Shown: positions 47,273-60,785, numbered from the stretch's first letter. The stretch: 64,000 nucleotides of DNA from Phytohalomonas tamaricis (GCF_003012345.1 NZ_PVRV01000020.1:372001-436000); one strand, 5' to 3'. Numbers and translations are program-made. Notes: generated by a model not told the origin, from the letters alone.

Positions 47273-48029
47273 ACGTAACTTTCTCCTTGCCCTACACGAT
47301 ATAGCGCCAGCGACATGGCAGGATTATCGACCTTTCGTCGAGGCCATCGATGCAATGGGCAATATCCCCATGACGTGGCTCGTCGTACCTGACTTTCATC
47401 ATCAAAGCGCCACGTTTGAAGATACGGCCTTTCAGAACATGCTTGAACAACGCCTGGCACGTGGCGATGAACTTGTTCTGCATGGCTTTTTCCATTGTGA
47501 TGATGGCCCAGCCCCTCGCACGCCGCATGAGTATTTCATGCGCCGTATCTACACGTATGAAGGGGAATTCTACGGCCTTGCCCGTGATGAGGCCCAACGG
47601 CGGCTCGAACAGGGAATGGAGCTGTTCGAGCGGCGCGGCTGGCCACTACACGGTTTCGTCGCCCCCGCTTGGCTGATGAGCCAGGGCACTCGCGATGCCT
47701 TGAGTGCGCTTCCATTAAGCTATACCACCGATACCGCGCATATCTATCGCTTGCCTGAGTTCGAGGCGATCGATGTGCCAACATTGGTCTGGAGCGCGCG
47801 TAGTCGCTGGCGACGCGGCATGTCCTGGGTCGTCAATGAACTGGCCCGCCATCGTCACCGCCAGCGACAAGCCATACGGTTAGGATTGCATCCGGTCGAT
47901 ATGCGCCACTCTATCTCACATAAGTATTGGCTCGAAACCGTCTCACGCCTGCTCGAAGAAGGTTATACACCTCGCACTAAGATCGGCTGGCTCAACCACT
48001 TGAATCTCGAGAGCCGCCATGTTGCCTGA
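47265..48029 (+). CDS. DUF2334 polysaccharide deacetylase-like protein
   Basis: A 254-residue protein of the DUF2334 branch of the polysaccharide deacetylase fold. It begins MAERNFLLALHDIAPATW, where LHDIAP supplies the early aspartate of the fold, and later ELVLHGFFHCDD gives the HxxxH-type metal site and FVAPAWLMS the downstream RxPxW-like segment. There is no signal peptide, so it probably acts in the cytoplasm. The ATG lies eight bases inside the end of the glycosyltransferase gene in another frame, indicating translational coupling. A long open frame begins further upstream at 46950, but that part overlaps the glycosyltransferase and does not resemble the family. N-deacetylation of a glycolipid precursor is a reasonable inference. 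Confidence 0.85.
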   Translation: MAERNFLLALHDIAPATWQDYRPFVEAIDAMGNIPMTWLVVPDFHHQSATFEDTAFQNMLEQRLARGDELVLHGFFHCDDGPAPRTPHEYFMRRIYTYEGEFYGLARDEAQRRLEQGMELFERRGWPLHGFVAPAWLMSQGTRDALSALPLSYTTDTAHIYRLPEFEAIDVPTLVWSARSRWRRGMSWVVNELARHRHRQRQAIRLGLHPVDMRHSISHKYWLETVSRLLEEGYTPRTKIGWLNHLNLESRHVA

Positions 48030-48062
48030 TACTCCCGGCATCGAGCCTACCCGGATTGCTGC

Positions 48063-49064
48063 ATGAATCGTACTGTTTGGTTGCTGGCCGCAGGCCTTGT
48101 GGCTGCCCTTGCCATCCCACTGCTGATTGGCGGCACCGGGCTGGTGGATCAGCTTATCGATTTTCCACTGCCGCTGTTTGGCGTCATGCTGTTGATGATC
48201 TTCGTCTGCTGGTTTCTGAATGCCGCGAAACTCAAGGTATTGTTAGGCGAACATGCCGGACGCCTCACCTACCCACAGGCCATGGGGGTAATAATGGCAA
48301 CGGAGTTTGCCTATTGCGCTACGCCCGGCGGCACGGGAGGTCCCTTAACGCTGATCACGCTAATGGCGCGGCGAGGCATGCGACCGGCACGCACCACAGC
48401 GGTATTTACTGTTGATCAGCTGATCGATTTGAGCTTCTTTCTCATCTCGATGATCCTTTCGGTACTCTATATCGCGATTCGCGCCGTCGACGTGCATCTC
48501 GGCTGGATCATGCTGGCGCCCATTACCTTGTTGGTCGTGCTACTTGTTTCAGCGTCGCTGCTGGGAAAATACTACCGCCCTGTCCTGCTCCAGTTCGTCA
48601 GGCTGTTGCGCAAGCTTCATGTCAAAAGGGGCATGCGCTTCAAACTGATCAAGAAGTTCCTCACGTTTCGTAATGCGTTAGCAGACACGTTGAAAATGCC
48701 ACGTCGTCGATTGCTGACGGCATTTTTTCTGGGGGTCATGCATTGGCTTGTTCGGTATAGCGTGCTTTATCTCGCACTGTACGGCCTGGGCGAGCAGCTA
48801 AACTGGGCCTGGACGTTCCTTGTGCAGATGCTCTCGATGGCAGCCGGCCAATTGACGTTATTACCGGGCGGTGCAGGCGGCGCAGAATTGAGTTCCACCG
48901 CGCTGCTGGCGCCGATAGTGGGCCAATCAACTGCGGCCGCCGCCATCCTGATCTGGCGTGCCGTCACTTATTACTTCTATCTGGTCGCAGGCGCACCAGT
49001 ATTCTTGGTACTGGCAGGCAGGCCGCTGCTCAACAGAATACTGCGCGTACGTCAGAAGGATTAA
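48063..49064 (+). CDS. UPF0104 / lysylphosphatidylglycerol synthase-like membrane protein
   Basis: A 333-residue inner-membrane protein with about eight hydrophobic segments, of the UPF0104 (YbhN-like) flippase-type family related to the membrane half of MprF. Conserved parts are MATEFAYCATPGGTGGPLTLI near residue 80, AVFTVDQLIDLSFFL, and LTLLPGGAGGAELSS. The aminoacyl-transferase domain of true MprF is absent. Such proteins are thought to move lipids across the membrane. It follows the deacetylase by 33 bases and ends the cluster before a strong terminator, which suggests it flips the product of the two upstream enzymes. That role is inferred. Confidence 0.85.
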   Translation: MNRTVWLLAAGLVAALAIPLLIGGTGLVDQLIDFPLPLFGVMLLMIFVCWFLNAAKLKVLLGEHAGRLTYPQAMGVIMATEFAYCATPGGTGGPLTLITLMARRGMRPARTTAVFTVDQLIDLSFFLISMILSVLYIAIRAVDVHLGWIMLAPITLLVVLLVSASLLGKYYRPVLLQFVRLLRKLHVKRGMRFKLIKKFLTFRNALADTLKMPRRRLLTAFFLGVMHWLVRYSVLYLALYGLGEQLNWAWTFLVQMLSMAAGQLTLLPGGAGGAELSSTALLAPIVGQSTAAAAILIWRAVTYYFYLVAGAPVFLVLAGRPLLNRILRVRQKD

Positions 49065-49101
49065 ATAACGTGCGCTGACTATTGCTTTAAACCTGACGTA
49101 T

Positions 49102-49129
49102 AAAAAAAGGCGCCCTAGGGCGCCTTTTT
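49102..49129. terminator. Bidirectional terminator between the flippase-like gene and sucD
   Basis: A fully symmetric 16-base core, GGCGCCCTAGGGCGCC, is flanked by a run of A on one side and T on the other. It can end both convergent transcription units. Confidence 0.93.
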
Positions 49130-49153
49130 ATGCTGCTGTTTCCAGCCTGGATG

Positions 49154-50026
49154 TTACCAGCCGGTCACTTCTTTCAGCGCATCACCAATTTGGGCGAGTG
49201 AGCGAACAGTCTTGACACCTGCCGCTTCCAGCGCAGCGAACTTTTCATCCGCCGTGCCCTTGCCGCCTGCAATGATCGCACCGGCATGGCCCATACGCTT
49301 GCCAGGAGGCGCTGTCACGCCCGCGATGTAGGATACCACCGGCTTGGAGACGTTAGCCTTGATATAGGCTGCCGCTTCCTCTTCGGCAGTACCGCCGATT
49401 TCACCGATCATGACGATCGCTTCTGTCTGCGGGTCCTTCTCGAACATTTCCAGAATGTCGATGAAATTAGATCCTGGAATCGGATCACCACCGATACCGA
49501 CACAAGAAGACTGCCCGAAACCATGATCCGTGGTTTGCTTGACCGCTTCATACGTCAGGGTACCGGAACGCGAAACGATACCTACACGGCCAGGCTTGTG
49601 GATGTGCCCCGGCATGATACCGATCTTGCTCTGTCCAGGTGTGATAACACCCGGGCAGTTCGGGCCAATCAGGCGTACGCCCAGTTCATCACACTTGACC
49701 TTGACGTCGAGCATATCAAGCGTCGGAATACCTTCAGTGATGCAGACGATCAACTTGATACCGGCATTTGCCGCTTCAAGAATCGAGTCCTTGCAGAACG
49801 GTGCAGGAACATAGATGACAGAGGCTTCTGCACCGGTCTGTTCGACAGCATCCTTCACGGTATTGAATACGGGTAGTCCAAGGTGCGTCTGACCACCCTT
49901 GCCCGGCGTAACACCACCTACCATGTTGGTGCCGTAGTCAATCGCCTGTTCGGAATGGAACGTGCCCTGGCCACCGGTAAAGCCTTGGCAGATCACCTTG
50001 GTGCTTTTATCGATCAGGATACTCAT
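49154..50026 (-). CDS. sucD: Succinyl-CoA synthetase alpha subunit
   Basis: A 290-residue subunit of succinyl-CoA ligase, which makes ATP (or GTP) from succinyl-CoA in the TCA cycle. The N-terminal Rossmann CoA-binding domain shows [14 protein letters not shown] and GGVTPGKGG; the phosphorylated histidine lies near the C-terminus in [18 protein letters not shown]. Length is normal. Its ATG shares one base with the sucC stop (TAATG), so the subunits are coupled. It is the last gene of the sdh-suc block. Confidence 0.96.
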   Translation of the reverse strand: MSILIDKSTKVICQGFTGGQGTFHSEQAIDYGTNMVGGVTPGKGGQTHLGLPVFNTVKDAVEQTGAEASVIYVPAPFCKDSILEAANAGIKLIVCITEGIPTLDMLDVKVKCDELGVRLIGPNCPGVITPGQSKIGIMPGHIHKPGRVGIVSRSGTLTYEAVKQTTDHGFGQSSCVGIGGDPIPGSNFIDILEMFEKDPQTEAIVMIGEIGGTAEEEAAAYIKANVSKPVVSYIAGVTAPPGKRMGHAGAIIAGGKGTADEKFAALEAAGVKTVRSLAQIGDALKEVTGW

Positions 50027-51192
50027 TATTTGCCCTCCGCGGCTTTCACCACCTGCTGCGCAGCATCAGTCAGGCTGGTGGCGGCAATGATATTCAAACC
50101 GCTGTTGGCCAGCTTGTCGGCACCCAGCTCAGCATTGTTACCTTCCAGACGAACAACAACCGGTACGTTAACCCCGACCTGTTCGACCGCACCGATAATG
50201 CCTTCCGCAATCATGTCACAACGCACAATACCGCCAAAGATATTGACCAGTACGGCCTTGACGGACTTGTCGGATAGGATGATCTTGAAGGCTTCAGCAA
50301 CGCGCTCTTTGGTAGCGCCACCGCCCACATCAAGGAAGTTGGCCGGCTGGCCACCGTTCAGCTTGATGATATCCATGGTGCCCATGGCAAGACCGGCACC
50401 GTTGACCATACAGCCAATGTTGCCTTCAAGCGCAACATAGTTGAGCTCCCAAGAAGCGGCCTGAGCTTCACGCTCGTCTTCCTGGGATGGGTCACGCATT
50501 TCCTGCAGATCAGGATGACGATACAGCGCGTTGCCATCCAGATTGATCTTGGCATCCAGGCAGTGCAGATCGCCCTGCTCAGTGATGACGAGCGGGTTGA
50601 CTTCGAGCAGCGCCAGATCCTTGTCCTGGAACAGCTTGGCCAGCCCCAAGAATATCTTGGTGAACTGCTTGATCTGCTCCTTGTTCAGGCCAAGCTTGAA
50701 CGCCAGTTCACGGGCCTGATAAGGCTGAGCGCCCGTCAAGGGATCAATTTCAGCCTTGAGAATCTTTTCGGGCGTTTCTTCTGCGACTTTCTCAATTTCC
50801 ACGCCGCCTTCGGTAGACGCCATGAATACAATACGACGCGAGCCACGATCCACTACCGCGCCCAGATAGAGCTCGTTAGCGATATCGGTGCAGGTTTCGA
50901 CCAAAATCTTGGCAACCGGCTGGCCTTTTTCGTCTGTCTGGTACGTGACCAGATTCTTGCCAAGCCACTGTTCGGCGAATGCCTTGGCTTCGTCAGCGCT
51001 CTTTACCAGCTTGACCCCGCCAGCCTTACCACGGCCACCGGCATGAACCTGCGCTTTGACAACCCACATATTGCCGCCAATTTTCTGGCAGGCATCGGCA
51101 GCTTCCTGCGGAGTGTCAACGGCAAAGCCCTTGGACACCGGCAAGCCGTAATCAGCGAACAGCTGTTTTGACTGATACTCGTGAAGATTCAT
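50026..51192 (-). CDS. sucC: Succinyl-CoA synthetase beta subunit
   Basis: A 388-residue ATP-grasp subunit paired with SucD. The N-terminus [19 protein letters not shown], the glycine loop [19 protein letters not shown], the EVNPLV segment and the C-terminal [15 protein letters not shown] and [11 protein letters not shown] are all characteristic. Length equals the E. coli protein. A 178-base gap separates it from lpd; a weak hairpin in that gap may partly uncouple sucCD from the genes upstream. Confidence 0.96.
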   Translation of the reverse strand: MNLHEYQSKQLFADYGLPVSKGFAVDTPQEAADACQKIGGNMWVVKAQVHAGGRGKAGGVKLVKSADEAKAFAEQWLGKNLVTYQTDEKGQPVAKILVETCTDIANELYLGAVVDRGSRRIVFMASTEGGVEIEKVAEETPEKILKAEIDPLTGAQPYQARELAFKLGLNKEQIKQFTKIFLGLAKLFQDKDLALLEVNPLVITEQGDLHCLDAKINLDGNALYRHPDLQEMRDPSQEDEREAQAASWELNYVALEGNIGCMVNGAGLAMGTMDIIKLNGGQPANFLDVGGGATKERVAEAFKIILSDKSVKAVLVNIFGGIVRCDMIAEGIIGAVEQVGVNVPVVVRLEGNNAELGADKLANSGLNIIAATSLTDAAQQVVKAAEGK

Positions 51193-51321
51193 CGTCTCAT
51201 GCCATTGGTTGCATTGGACTCAATCGACGGCCCCAATCGCCTGCCAAACGCCATTTCACAATGGCGACCGGCAGAAAATCGAGCCGTCCCGATTCGTTCC
51301 CGCCTGACTTTTCCAGAGAGG

Positions 51322-51352
51322 ATAAAGACAAACGGGAGCGATGCGCCGTTTG
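51322..51352 (-). terminator. Weak terminator-like hairpin between lpd and sucC
   Basis: On the minus strand CAAACGG pairs with CCGTTTG around a ten-base loop, followed by TCTTTAT. The weak T run suggests partial termination or attenuation rather than a full stop. Confidence 0.35.
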
Positions 51353-51370
51353 AGGACGCGATTTTGATAG

Positions 51371-54447
<3,077 letters not shown>

Positions 54448-54490
54448 TATGATTCCTTAAGTCTCATCTCTCGATACCCGGCTTGAACCT

Positions 54491-57322
54491 TCATTTATTG
54501 AAGGCATCGTCCACCAGTTGACGCTGCTGTTCGACATGTACTGCCATGTAGCCGGCCGCAGGTGCCGCAGAAGGCGCCCGCCCCGCATAGATTAGGCCAT
54601 GTCCCAGTCCGTTCTTAAGTGAATCAGCCACGGCACGCATATTGTGCTGACTCTGGTACCAGGCCCCCTGGTTCTGAGGTTCTTCCTGGCACCATACGAC
54701 CTGCTCAAGGTTCTCATACGCCTTGAGTGTTTCGAACAACTCTTCCTTGGGGAAGGGATAAAGCTGCTCAACCCGCACAACAGCTGTATCACTACGCTCA
54801 TTTTCAGTGCGGTAACTGGCCAGATCGTAGTAGACCTTACCGGAGCACAGAACAACGCGCTTGACCTTTGCAGCGTCGAGATCGCCCTGATCAGGAATGA
54901 TCATCTGGAAGCGGCCATCGGCAAGCTCTTCAAGCGAAGAAGTCGCATCCTTATGGCGAAGCAAGCTCTTCGGCGACATGATCACCAGAGGCTTACGCAG
55001 CGGACGAATGGCTTGGCGACGCAGCACATGGAATATTTGTGCCGGCGTGGTGGGCACGCATACCTGCATGTTGTTTTCAGCACATAGCTGAAGGAAACGT
55101 TCCAGGCGTGCAGAAGAGTGCTCCGGACCTTGCCCTTCATAGCCATGCGGTAACAGCAGGGTTAAACCGCATAAACGACCCCACTTGGTTTCACCTGATG
55201 AGATGAACTGATCTATTACTACCTGGGCACCATTGGCAAAATCCCCGAACTGGGCTTCCCAGGCAATTAGCGCATTAGGTGCTGTCGTGGCATAACCGTA
55301 CTCGAAGGCCATGACGGCTTCTTCCGACAGGAAGGAGTCGTGTATCGCGAAGTCTGGCTGCCCCTCTTTCAAATGCTGAAGAGGAATCCAGGCTGAAGCA
55401 TCCTTCTGATTATGCACAACGGCATGGCGATGCGAAAAAGTACCGCGCCCAGTGTCCTGCCCGGTAATCCGCACAGGATGGCCTGCATCAAGCAACGTGG
55501 CATACGCCAGCGTTTCGGCAAAGCCCCAGTTAAGTGCCATGCCACCCGCCGCCATTTTACGGCGGTCTTCATAGACCTTGGCGACCTGACGCTGCATCTG
55601 AACTTCATCAGGAACCTCACACATCTTCACCGCGAGCTCCTGCAAGCGCTTCATGGCGATAGACGTGTCGGTGTCATTGGTCCATTCGTGATTGAGATAA
55701 GGCGCCCAATCGACAAATAATGCCTTATTGGGCTGCTTAACTAGCGCGTTGGCAACATGATTACCCTGATCGAGATCTTCACGATATTTCTCGACCATGG
55801 CTTTGGCTTCCTCTTCGGAAAGCACATTTTCTGTAACCAAGCGCTCTGCATACAGAGTACGCGAGCTCTTGTGCGACTTGATCTTTTGATACATCAGTGG
55901 CTGTGTGCCAGACGGCTCATCAGCCTCGTTATGCCCACGACGACGATAGCAGACCAAATCAAGAACAACGTCCTTCTTGAACTGCTGACGATAATCAACC
56001 GCTACCTGAGTCGCATGCAGCACCGCATCTGGATCATCGCCATTCACATGGAAAATCGGCGCCTGAACCATCTTGGCAATGTCTGTCGAATACTCAGTCG
56101 AACGGGCGTCATCAGCCCGGGAGGTCGTAAAGCCGACCTGGTTATTGATGACAATATGTACCGTTCCACCCGTCTTGTAGGCGCGGGTCTGGGACATCTG
56201 GAATGTCTCCATATTGACGCCCTGACCGGCTAATGCCGCATCGCCATGAACGACTAACGGCAACACCTGGTCTCCGTCCTTGTCCTTGCGGCGATCTTGC
56301 CGTGCACGCACCGATCCTTCGACCACCGGCGAGACGATCTCCAGATGCGAAGGATTAAATGCCAGCGCCAGATGCACTTCACCACCAGGGGTCATGACAT
56401 TGGAACTGAAGCCCTGGTGATATTTAACATCACCCGAGCCGCGCTCGATTCGCTTCTTGCCATCGAACTCATCAATCAGTTCGGAAGGGCTCTTGCCTAG
56501 AATATTAACCAGCAAATTCAGGCGCCCACGGTGCGCCATGCCGATGACAACTTCCTTGGTGCCGTAAGTGCCAGCGCGCTGAATCAACTCATCTACCATC
56601 GGAATAAAGGACTCACCGCCCTCTAGACCAAAACGCTTGGTGCCCGGGTACTTGCTTGCCAAGTAACTCTCAAGACCTTCAGCGGCGGTAAGACGCTCAA
56701 GCACGTGTTTGCGTACTTCATGGGAATATGCGGGTTTCGAGCGCACCGACTCAAAGCGTTGCTCCAGCCAACGTTTTTCTTCGGTGTTGACGATGTGCAT
56801 GAACTCACAGCCGGTCGAACGGCAATAAGTCTGCTCAAGCGCTTCAACGATTTCCTTGAGGGGTGCCTTATCCTTGCCAATGAACAGCGAGCCCGTCTGA
56901 AACTCGTTGTTCATGTCATCTTTAGTCAACTGATGGAAGGTCAAATCAAGATCAGGTATCTGTGCTGGTGCACGTAACCCTAAAGGATCGATATTGGCCT
57001 TCTGATGACCACGAAAGCGATAGGCATTGATCAGCTGTAACACACGGACCTGCTTTTTATCTTCACCGCCTTCGATAGCGGGTGCAGAAAGTGTGCGGCG
57101 CTGCTGAGCAAGTTGGTAAAACTGGTCGCGGATCGGCGCGAGGGGAATGTCCTGGGAAGGACCACCTTCGTAGCGAGGCAAGTTGTCGAAATACTGTCGC
57201 CACTCGTCGGGAACGGCAGCAGGATCACTAAGGTACTGTTCGTAGAGATCTTCTACATAGTGGGCATTTCCTCCACTCATATGGGAGGTGCGCCACATCA
57301 ACTCCATTATGCCTTCTTGCAT
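54491..57322 (-). CDS. sucA: 2-oxoglutarate dehydrogenase E1 component
   Basis: A 943-residue thiamine-diphosphate enzyme that decarboxylates 2-oxoglutarate and passes the succinyl group to SucB. The start MQEGIMELMWRTSHMSGGNAHYVEDLY follows Pseudomonas/E. coli SucA, and an AGGGTG site lies eight bases ahead of ATG 57322. Other signatures are GMAHRGRLNLLVNILGKSP, HVNGDDPDAVLHATQVAVDYR, CYRRRGHNEADEPSGTQP and LPHGYEGQGPEHSSARLERFL. Length is normal. It lies 218 bases after sdhB with a long hairpin between, and 43 bases before sucB. Confidence 0.96.
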   Translation of the reverse strand: MQEGIMELMWRTSHMSGGNAHYVEDLYEQYLSDPAAVPDEWRQYFDNLPRYEGGPSQDIPLAPIRDQFYQLAQQRRTLSAPAIEGGEDKKQVRVLQLINAYRFRGHQKANIDPLGLRAPAQIPDLDLTFHQLTKDDMNNEFQTGSLFIGKDKAPLKEIVEALEQTYCRSTGCEFMHIVNTEEKRWLEQRFESVRSKPAYSHEVRKHVLERLTAAEGLESYLASKYPGTKRFGLEGGESFIPMVDELIQRAGTYGTKEVVIGMAHRGRLNLLVNILGKSPSELIDEFDGKKRIERGSGDVKYHQGFSSNVMTPGGEVHLALAFNPSHLEIVSPVVEGSVRARQDRRKDKDGDQVLPLVVHGDAALAGQGVNMETFQMSQTRAYKTGGTVHIVINNQVGFTTSRADDARSTEYSTDIAKMVQAPIFHVNGDDPDAVLHATQVAVDYRQQFKKDVVLDLVCYRRRGHNEADEPSGTQPLMYQKIKSHKSSRTLYAERLVTENVLSEEEAKAMVEKYREDLDQGNHVANALVKQPNKALFVDWAPYLNHEWTNDTDTSIAMKRLQELAVKMCEVPDEVQMQRQVAKVYEDRRKMAAGGMALNWGFAETLAYATLLDAGHPVRITGQDTGRGTFSHRHAVVHNQKDASAWIPLQHLKEGQPDFAIHDSFLSEEAVMAFEYGYATTAPNALIAWEAQFGDFANGAQVVIDQFISSGETKWGRLCGLTLLLPHGYEGQGPEHSSARLERFLQLCAENNMQVCVPTTPAQIFHVLRRQAIRPLRKPLVIMSPKSLLRHKDATSSLEELADGRFQMIIPDQGDLDAAKVKRVVLCSGKVYYDLASYRTENERSDTAVVRVEQLYPFPKEELFETLKAYENLEQVVWCQEEPQNQGAWYQSQHNMRAVADSLKNGLGHGLIYAGRAPSAAPAAGYMAVHVEQQRQLVDDAFNK

Positions 57323-57437
57323 CTTTTTTTCACCCTACACTTAGGGGGTGGGGTCGGCGCCCTGCACGGCCGGACCGCGCCGGCGTCATTGACTCGACAA
57401 CGATGAGGATATCCCCACCGCGAATCAGCTTGTCATC

Positions 57438-57465
57438 ACAAGCCGGTGCTCACGCACCGGCTTGT
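57438..57465 (-). other. 12-pair stem-loop between sdhB and sucA
   Basis: ACAAGCCGGTGC and GCACCGGCTTGT are perfectly complementary around a four-base loop. No T run follows on the minus strand, so it is not a standard terminator. It may stabilise or process the sdh part of a shared transcript. Confidence 0.5.
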
Positions 57466-57540
57466 AGCGAATACCACCGCAACATCCTTGCCAGAGAATG
57501 CCGCGACTCATAGCAATGATAGCAAGCCCTGACACGCTTA

Positions 57541-58251
57541 TTAAGTCGCGTTCGCCATCAGCAGCTCACGAATTTTACCAATCGCGCGCGTCGGATTAAG
57601 GCCCTTCGGGCAAACGTTGACGCAATTCATGATGCCACGGCAACGGAAGACACTGAACGGATCATCAATTTCTGCAAGTCGATCACGCGTTGCGGTATCG
57701 CGGCTATCAGCCATGAAGCGGTATGCCCAAAGCAAGCCGGCCGGACCAACGAACTTGTCAGGATTCCACCAGAACGACGGACAAGAGGTTGAGCAGCAGG
57801 CACACAGAATACATTCATACAAGCCATCAAGCTTGTCTCGTTCTTCTGGCGATTGCAGGCGTTCGATGGCCGGTGCCGGATTCTCGTTTTGCAGATAAGG
57901 CTGGATACGTTCGTATTGCTTATAGAACAGCGCCATATCAACTACCAAATCACGCATGACAGGTAGCCCGGGCAAGGGTCTAAGTACCAGCTTGTTATTC
58001 TTGACTACCTCAGAAAGAGGCGTCACACAGGCCAGACCATTCTTGCCATTCATGTTCATACCGTCAGAGCCGCAGACACCTTCACGGCAGCTGGCACGGA
58101 ACACAAGCGTACTATCCTTGGCCTTGAGCATCTGCAGAATGTTAAGCACCATCAGATCGCGCCCGTGGGTGTCGATCTCGAAATCCTGCATGTAGGGTGC
58201 GGAATCGGTTTCCGCATTATAACGGTATACTGATACCTGTAATGTAGACAT
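57541..58251 (-). CDS. sdhB: Succinate dehydrogenase iron-sulfur subunit
   Basis: A 236-residue subunit carrying three iron-sulfur clusters that pass electrons from the flavin to ubiquinone. The 2Fe-2S ligands are in CREGVCGSDGMNMNGKNGLAC; the 4Fe-4S and 3Fe-4S ligands in CILCACCSTSCPSFWW and CRGIMNCVNVCPKGL. ATG 58251 gives the usual MSTLQVSVYRYN start; TTG 58269, ATG 58263 and GTG 58260 are in frame, and the GGAG site is ambiguously placed among them. It follows sdhA closely. Confidence 0.95.
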   Translation of the reverse strand: MSTLQVSVYRYNAETDSAPYMQDFEIDTHGRDLMVLNILQMLKAKDSTLVFRASCREGVCGSDGMNMNGKNGLACVTPLSEVVKNNKLVLRPLPGLPVMRDLVVDMALFYKQYERIQPYLQNENPAPAIERLQSPEERDKLDGLYECILCACCSTSCPSFWWNPDKFVGPAGLLWAYRFMADSRDTATRDRLAEIDDPFSVFRCRGIMNCVNVCPKGLNPTRAIGKIRELLMANAT

Positions 58252-58269
58252 CGTGGACACCATCTCCAA

Positions 58270-60042
58270 TCAATAGGTACGAACTTTAGGTTCGAAGGTA
58301 TCGACGGTCTTGGGCGAGAAATTGACATCACGCTGTCCGAGCTTCTTCTCAGCCGGGAAGTAGATCGAATGCTTCAGCCAGTTCTCGTCGTCACGGTCGG
58401 GGTAATCTTCACGCGAGTGAGCGCCGCGGCTTTCACGACGCTCCAGCGCTGCAATAGCAGTGGCTTCAGCAACTTCCAACAGGTTGTCGAGTTCAAGCGC
58501 CTCAATACGTGCTGTATTGAAACCGTTCGATTTATCAGGAAGGTAAGCATGAGCGATGCGCTCACGTAGCTCGGCTAGCAGTTTGACCCCTTTCTGCATG
58601 TTCTCTTCCTTACGGAACACGCCAAAGTTGTTCTGCATGATCTGCTGAAGCTCCGCTTTCAGATCGGGCACTGTCTCACCTTCACTGGATTCGTTCCAGC
58701 GGTTAAGGCGCAACAGCGAAGCCTCGACATCCGAATCAGTAGGCTCGTGGTACTCGAAACCATTATTCAGCGACTCTTCGATGTACATGCCTGCTGCACG
58801 TCCGAACACCACCAAATCCAGCAACGAGTTACCGCCCAGACGATTGCTGCCATGTACCGATACGCACGCCACTTCACCACAGGCATAAAGCCCATTGATG
58901 ACCGTATCCTTGCCATTCTCATCGATGGTCAACGCCTGGCCATGCACGTTGGTTGGGATCCCCCCCATCATGTAATGGCATGTCGGAACCACGGGAATAG
59001 GCTCCTTGACGGGATCGACATGAGCGAACGTCTTGGATAGCTCAACGATGCCCGGCAAGCGCTTGAGCAACACGTCCTCACCCAAGTGATCCAGCTTGAG
59101 CATGACGTGATCGCCATTCTCACCGCACCCACGCCCTTCGAGGATTTCAAGGACCATGGAACGCGCGACCACGTCACGACCAGCCAGATCCTTCGCGTTG
59201 GGCGCGTAGCGCTCCATGAAACGCTCGCCATCCTTGTTGATCAGATAGCCACCTTCACCGCGGCAACCTTCCGTAACCAGAACTCCCGCCCCATGAATGC
59301 CTGTCGGATGGAACTGCCACATCTCGATATCCTGAACCGGGAAGCCAGCGCGCAGGGCCATACCGATACCATCACCCGTATTGATCAGCGCGTTGGTCGT
59401 CGAGGCATAGATACGTCCAGCACCACCGGTTGCAAGCACGGTTGCCTTGGACTTGATCAGTACCACCTCGCCTGTCTCGATGCACATGGCAATGACGCCA
59501 ACAACATCGTTTTTCTGGTTACGGACGAGATCGACCGCATACCATTCATTCAGGAAGACAGTGTTGCTCTTCAGATTATTCTGATAAAGCGTGTGCAAGA
59601 GCGCATGACCAGTGCGGTCGGCTGCTGCGCAGGTACGTGCGGCCTGCCCACCCTTGCCGAAGTCCTTGGACTGACCGCCGAATGGACGCTGATAGATACG
59701 GCCGTTATCGAAACGGGAGAACGGCAGGCCCATATGTTCAAGCTCGAAAACCGCCTTCGGCCCTTCGGTACACATATATTCAATCGCGTCCTGGTCTCCG
59801 ATGTAATCGGAGCCCTTGACGGTATCATACATATGCCAGCGCCAGTCATCGTTGGGATCGGCGCTACCTATCGCACAAGTGATACCGCCCTGCGCGGATA
59901 CGGTATGGGAACGAGTCGGGAATACCTTGGAAAGTACTGCTGTCTTCTTGCCTGACTTGGCGAGCTCGAGCGCTGCACGCAGACCCGCGCCACCGCCGCC
60001 AATGATAATTGCGTCGAATGACAGATTACGCATGGTTGCCAT
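58270..60042 (-). CDS. sdhA: Succinate dehydrogenase flavoprotein subunit
   Basis: A 590-residue flavoprotein that oxidises succinate to fumarate with covalently bound FAD. The FAD-binding motif is [20 protein letters not shown]; the flavinylated histidine is in [13 protein letters not shown] near residue 45; substrate-site segments are [20 protein letters not shown] and [20 protein letters not shown]. Length is normal. It begins three bases after sdhD and is coupled to it. Confidence 0.96.
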   Translation of the reverse strand: MATMRNLSFDAIIIGGGGAGLRAALELAKSGKKTAVLSKVFPTRSHTVSAQGGITCAIGSADPNDDWRWHMYDTVKGSDYIGDQDAIEYMCTEGPKAVFELEHMGLPFSRFDNGRIYQRPFGGQSKDFGKGGQAARTCAAADRTGHALLHTLYQNNLKSNTVFLNEWYAVDLVRNQKNDVVGVIAMCIETGEVVLIKSKATVLATGGAGRIYASTTNALINTGDGIGMALRAGFPVQDIEMWQFHPTGIHGAGVLVTEGCRGEGGYLINKDGERFMERYAPNAKDLAGRDVVARSMVLEILEGRGCGENGDHVMLKLDHLGEDVLLKRLPGIVELSKTFAHVDPVKEPIPVVPTCHYMMGGIPTNVHGQALTIDENGKDTVINGLYACGEVACVSVHGSNRLGGNSLLDLVVFGRAAGMYIEESLNNGFEYHEPTDSDVEASLLRLNRWNESSEGETVPDLKAELQQIMQNNFGVFRKEENMQKGVKLLAELRERIAHAYLPDKSNGFNTARIEALELDNLLEVAEATAIAALERRESRGAHSREDYPDRDDENWLKHSIYFPAEKKLGQRDVNFSPKTVDTFEPKVRTY

Positions 60043-60045
60043 TAA

Positions 60046-60393
60046 TTAAGCTCCCCAAAGGACTTGTACGCCCCAAACTACAAAAACGAAAAGCGCAACG
60101 ATAATGAACGTTTGAACGCCCAGGCGCGCATAAGCATGCTTGATATAGTCAGTCGAAATGATCCAAAGACCACTCCATGCGTGAGCTGCTATCGACAAAA
60201 AAGCCAACAGGGTAAATATCCGCATCCAGGTACGCTGGAAAAGCGCTGACCAGGTGGCGTAATCAAGCTCGGGATGGAACAGCATATATGCGACGATGAA
60301 CACGGTATACAGCGCAAGAACAATTGCAGTCACACGCTGAATCAACCAGTCCGATACGCCGCTGCGGCCCAGATTCGTAATATTAGTTACCAT
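60046..60393 (-). CDS. sdhD: Succinate dehydrogenase membrane anchor subunit
   Basis: A 115-residue protein with three membrane spans anchoring the SdhAB dimer and forming the haem b and quinone sites with SdhC. Visible parts are SGVSDWLIQRVTAIVLALY near the N-terminus and a haem-ligand histidine in SIAAHAWSGLWIISTDYIK. ATG 60393 overlaps the end of sdhC by seven bases, so translation is coupled. Confidence 0.92.
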   Translation of the reverse strand: MVTNITNLGRSGVSDWLIQRVTAIVLALYTVFIVAYMLFHPELDYATWSALFQRTWMRIFTLLAFLSIAAHAWSGLWIISTDYIKHAYARLGVQTFIIVALFVFVVWGVQVLWGA

Positions 60394-60785
60394 ACCCAAA
60401 CTCCAGCCAGAATCACGAGAACAGCACTTGCCACCATGGTGATCTGTGCGGTGCGCTGCCCACCCTCGAGCGTATCAGCGACATGCATATCCATGAACAG
60501 GTGCCGTATGCCCGCCACGAAGTGAATCGCAACGGATGCCAGTAATCCCCAAGTAATCAATTTCGCCAGGGCATTGTCCGTCATCACGTCTTTGACCGCT
60601 TCAAATCCCTGGGGAGAGGAAAGCGAGACGCTGAAGGCCCACAGCATGAACGCCAACCCGACGAACATGATGACCCCTGTGACGCGGTGGGAAATAGATA
60701 CCAGAGCAGGGAGAGGGAACTGAATCGAGGAAAGATCAAGGTTTACAGGACGCTTGATAGTATGGATCGGGCGTTTGCTACTCAC
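60387..60785 (-). CDS. sdhC: Succinate dehydrogenase cytochrome b556 subunit
   Basis: A 132-residue membrane subunit with three spans. The family start RPIHTIKRPVNLDLSSIQFP leads to PALVSISHRVTGVIMF, and the haem-ligand histidine lies in SVAIHFVAGIRHLFMD. The start is GTG 60785. It is the first gene of sdhCDAB, with a good promoter about 120 bases upstream. Confidence 0.94.
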   Translation of the reverse strand: MSSKRPIHTIKRPVNLDLSSIQFPLPALVSISHRVTGVIMFVGLAFMLWAFSVSLSSPQGFEAVKDVMTDNALAKLITWGLLASVAIHFVAGIRHLFMDMHVADTLEGGQRTAQITMVASAVLVILAGVWVW

